The position numbers and the translations under genes are program-made. Shown here piece by piece: positions 63,356 to 64,000 of a DNA stretch of 64,000 nt. Source of the DNA: Chrysopilus asiliformis (lineage: Eukaryota; Arthropoda; Insecta; Diptera; Rhagionidae); contig OZ035961.1 of assembly GCA_964034945.1 (NCBI GenBank), positions 64,772,244 through 64,836,243 on the forward strand. Direction: 5' to 3'. The first letter of the stretch is position 1, and the number at the start of each line of letters is the position of its first letter. The notes under the pieces are model-generated. The model worked only from the letters and a program-made list of their open reading frames with translations, was not told the DNA's origin and searched no databases.

Positions 63356-64000
63356 CTAAAGCAATTGTGGCTTTGCAGATGCACAACTCTCGGATTTTTC
63401 CAGTTGGTTCGCGATTTCTACAATATATGGATCATGTCTTTGAAAAATCGCTAACATATACTCAAGAGAATCGTCGTTTACTTCCAACAAGTTTATACAT
63501 CGGCTCAAAGCGTCGACGTGAGTCATCCTAGCACCCGGACGGTGTTCTATGACGTAGCTATAATTTTGCAGCTCTAAAGCCCAGCGTGATATACGCGGGT
63601 TTAAAATTTTCTTTTTTAGAGTAAGCGTTAGGGCTTCACAGTCGGTGACTATTTTAAAATTGATGCCTACCAAGTAGACATGGAAACGTCTGAGAGCATA
63701 TATTATAGACAAAGTCTCCAGCTCGTAGCTGTGATACTTGCTCTCGGCTGCGGTAGCTCGTTTGGAAAAATACGATACCGGATGAAATTTACCATCCTGC
63801 TGACGCTGCATAAGAATTGCCCCGAAACCTAGGCTACTTGCGTCGCAGTGCAATTCCGTTTCGTTACCCGGGTTATAAATTGATAACAGAGGTGCCTCCA
63901 AAAGTTTAGACTTTAACAACTCCCAAGTTCTATGTTCATTAATACCAAAAGTGAACACGGCATCCTTTTTCAGAAGATCGTACAATGGCTTTGCGATGGA
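63356..64000 (-). pseudogene. pol: Second Ty3/gypsy element: RT connection and RNase H, runs off the window
   Basis: The frame is open to the window edge, with SIAKPLYDLLKKD at the edge (end of the RT connection). Then come the RNase H residues: TELHCDASSLGFG (Asp), YHSYELETLS (Glu), KIVTDCEALT (Asp) and HVDALSR (Asp). It ends at CASAKPQLL, where the interrupting segment begins. Upstream RT, protease and gag would lie to the right, beyond 64000. Confidence 0.82.

Overview
This window looks like intergenic, repeat-rich DNA from an AT-rich insect genome. A brachyceran fly is my best guess, by inference from the mix of element families and from an LTR retrotransposon that resembles the large-LTR Ulysses/Osvaldo group known from Drosophila. 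I found no host gene I can support, no rRNA, no functional tRNA and no CRISPR. Almost everything I can name is a transposable element (TE), a TE remnant or a tandem repeat, often nested two to four deep. Target-site duplications (TSDs) can be read by eye in many cases.

Layout. 1-10 kb: a TA-flanked terminal-inverted-repeat (TIR) element, an abundant ~570-bp repeat (called family A here), a GC-rich island, a 923-bp hAT element with a perfect 8-bp TSD inserted inside a family A copy, and a hAT-like element rich in CCGGTAA. 10-23 kb: a 780-bp long inverted repeat, two TTAA-flanked piggyBac-like MITEs, a THAP-domain fragment, a palindrome plus 122-bp minisatellite, and several Harbinger-type elements with TTA/TAA duplications, one carrying a transposase fragment. 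23-28 kb: a second copy of the 923-bp hAT, itself split by another hAT-like element, followed by decayed Ty3/gypsy coding sequence, a pogo-like element and a Helitron-type PIF1 helicase fragment. 28-35 kb: four family A copies, one buried in nested TIR elements. 35-42 kb: Harbinger and hAT transposase remnants, a ~230-bp-armed inverted-repeat element and further 122-bp arrays.

42.5-55.7 kb holds the main object: a Ty3/gypsy-type LTR retrotransposon on the minus strand, with ~2.05-kb nearly identical LTRs, a CACT duplication, a tRNA-Lys-like primer binding site, and uninterrupted gag (614 aa) and pol (1139 aa; protease, RT, RNase H, integrase) frames joined by a -1 overlap. It sits in an older decayed gypsy fragment and has been invaded near its 3' end by a 122-bp-repeat element that carries its own piggyBac-like insertion. 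55.7-64 kb: a Harbinger-type element carrying a Myb/SANT-like fragment, a mariner-type transposase remnant, a hAT BED-finger remnant, a CXC-domain remnant and a broken gypsy pol that runs off the right edge.

How the parts relate: the working unit is the retrotransposon. Most other elements look non-autonomous or dead and would depend on proteins encoded elsewhere. The layering of insertions gives a relative age order for many of them.
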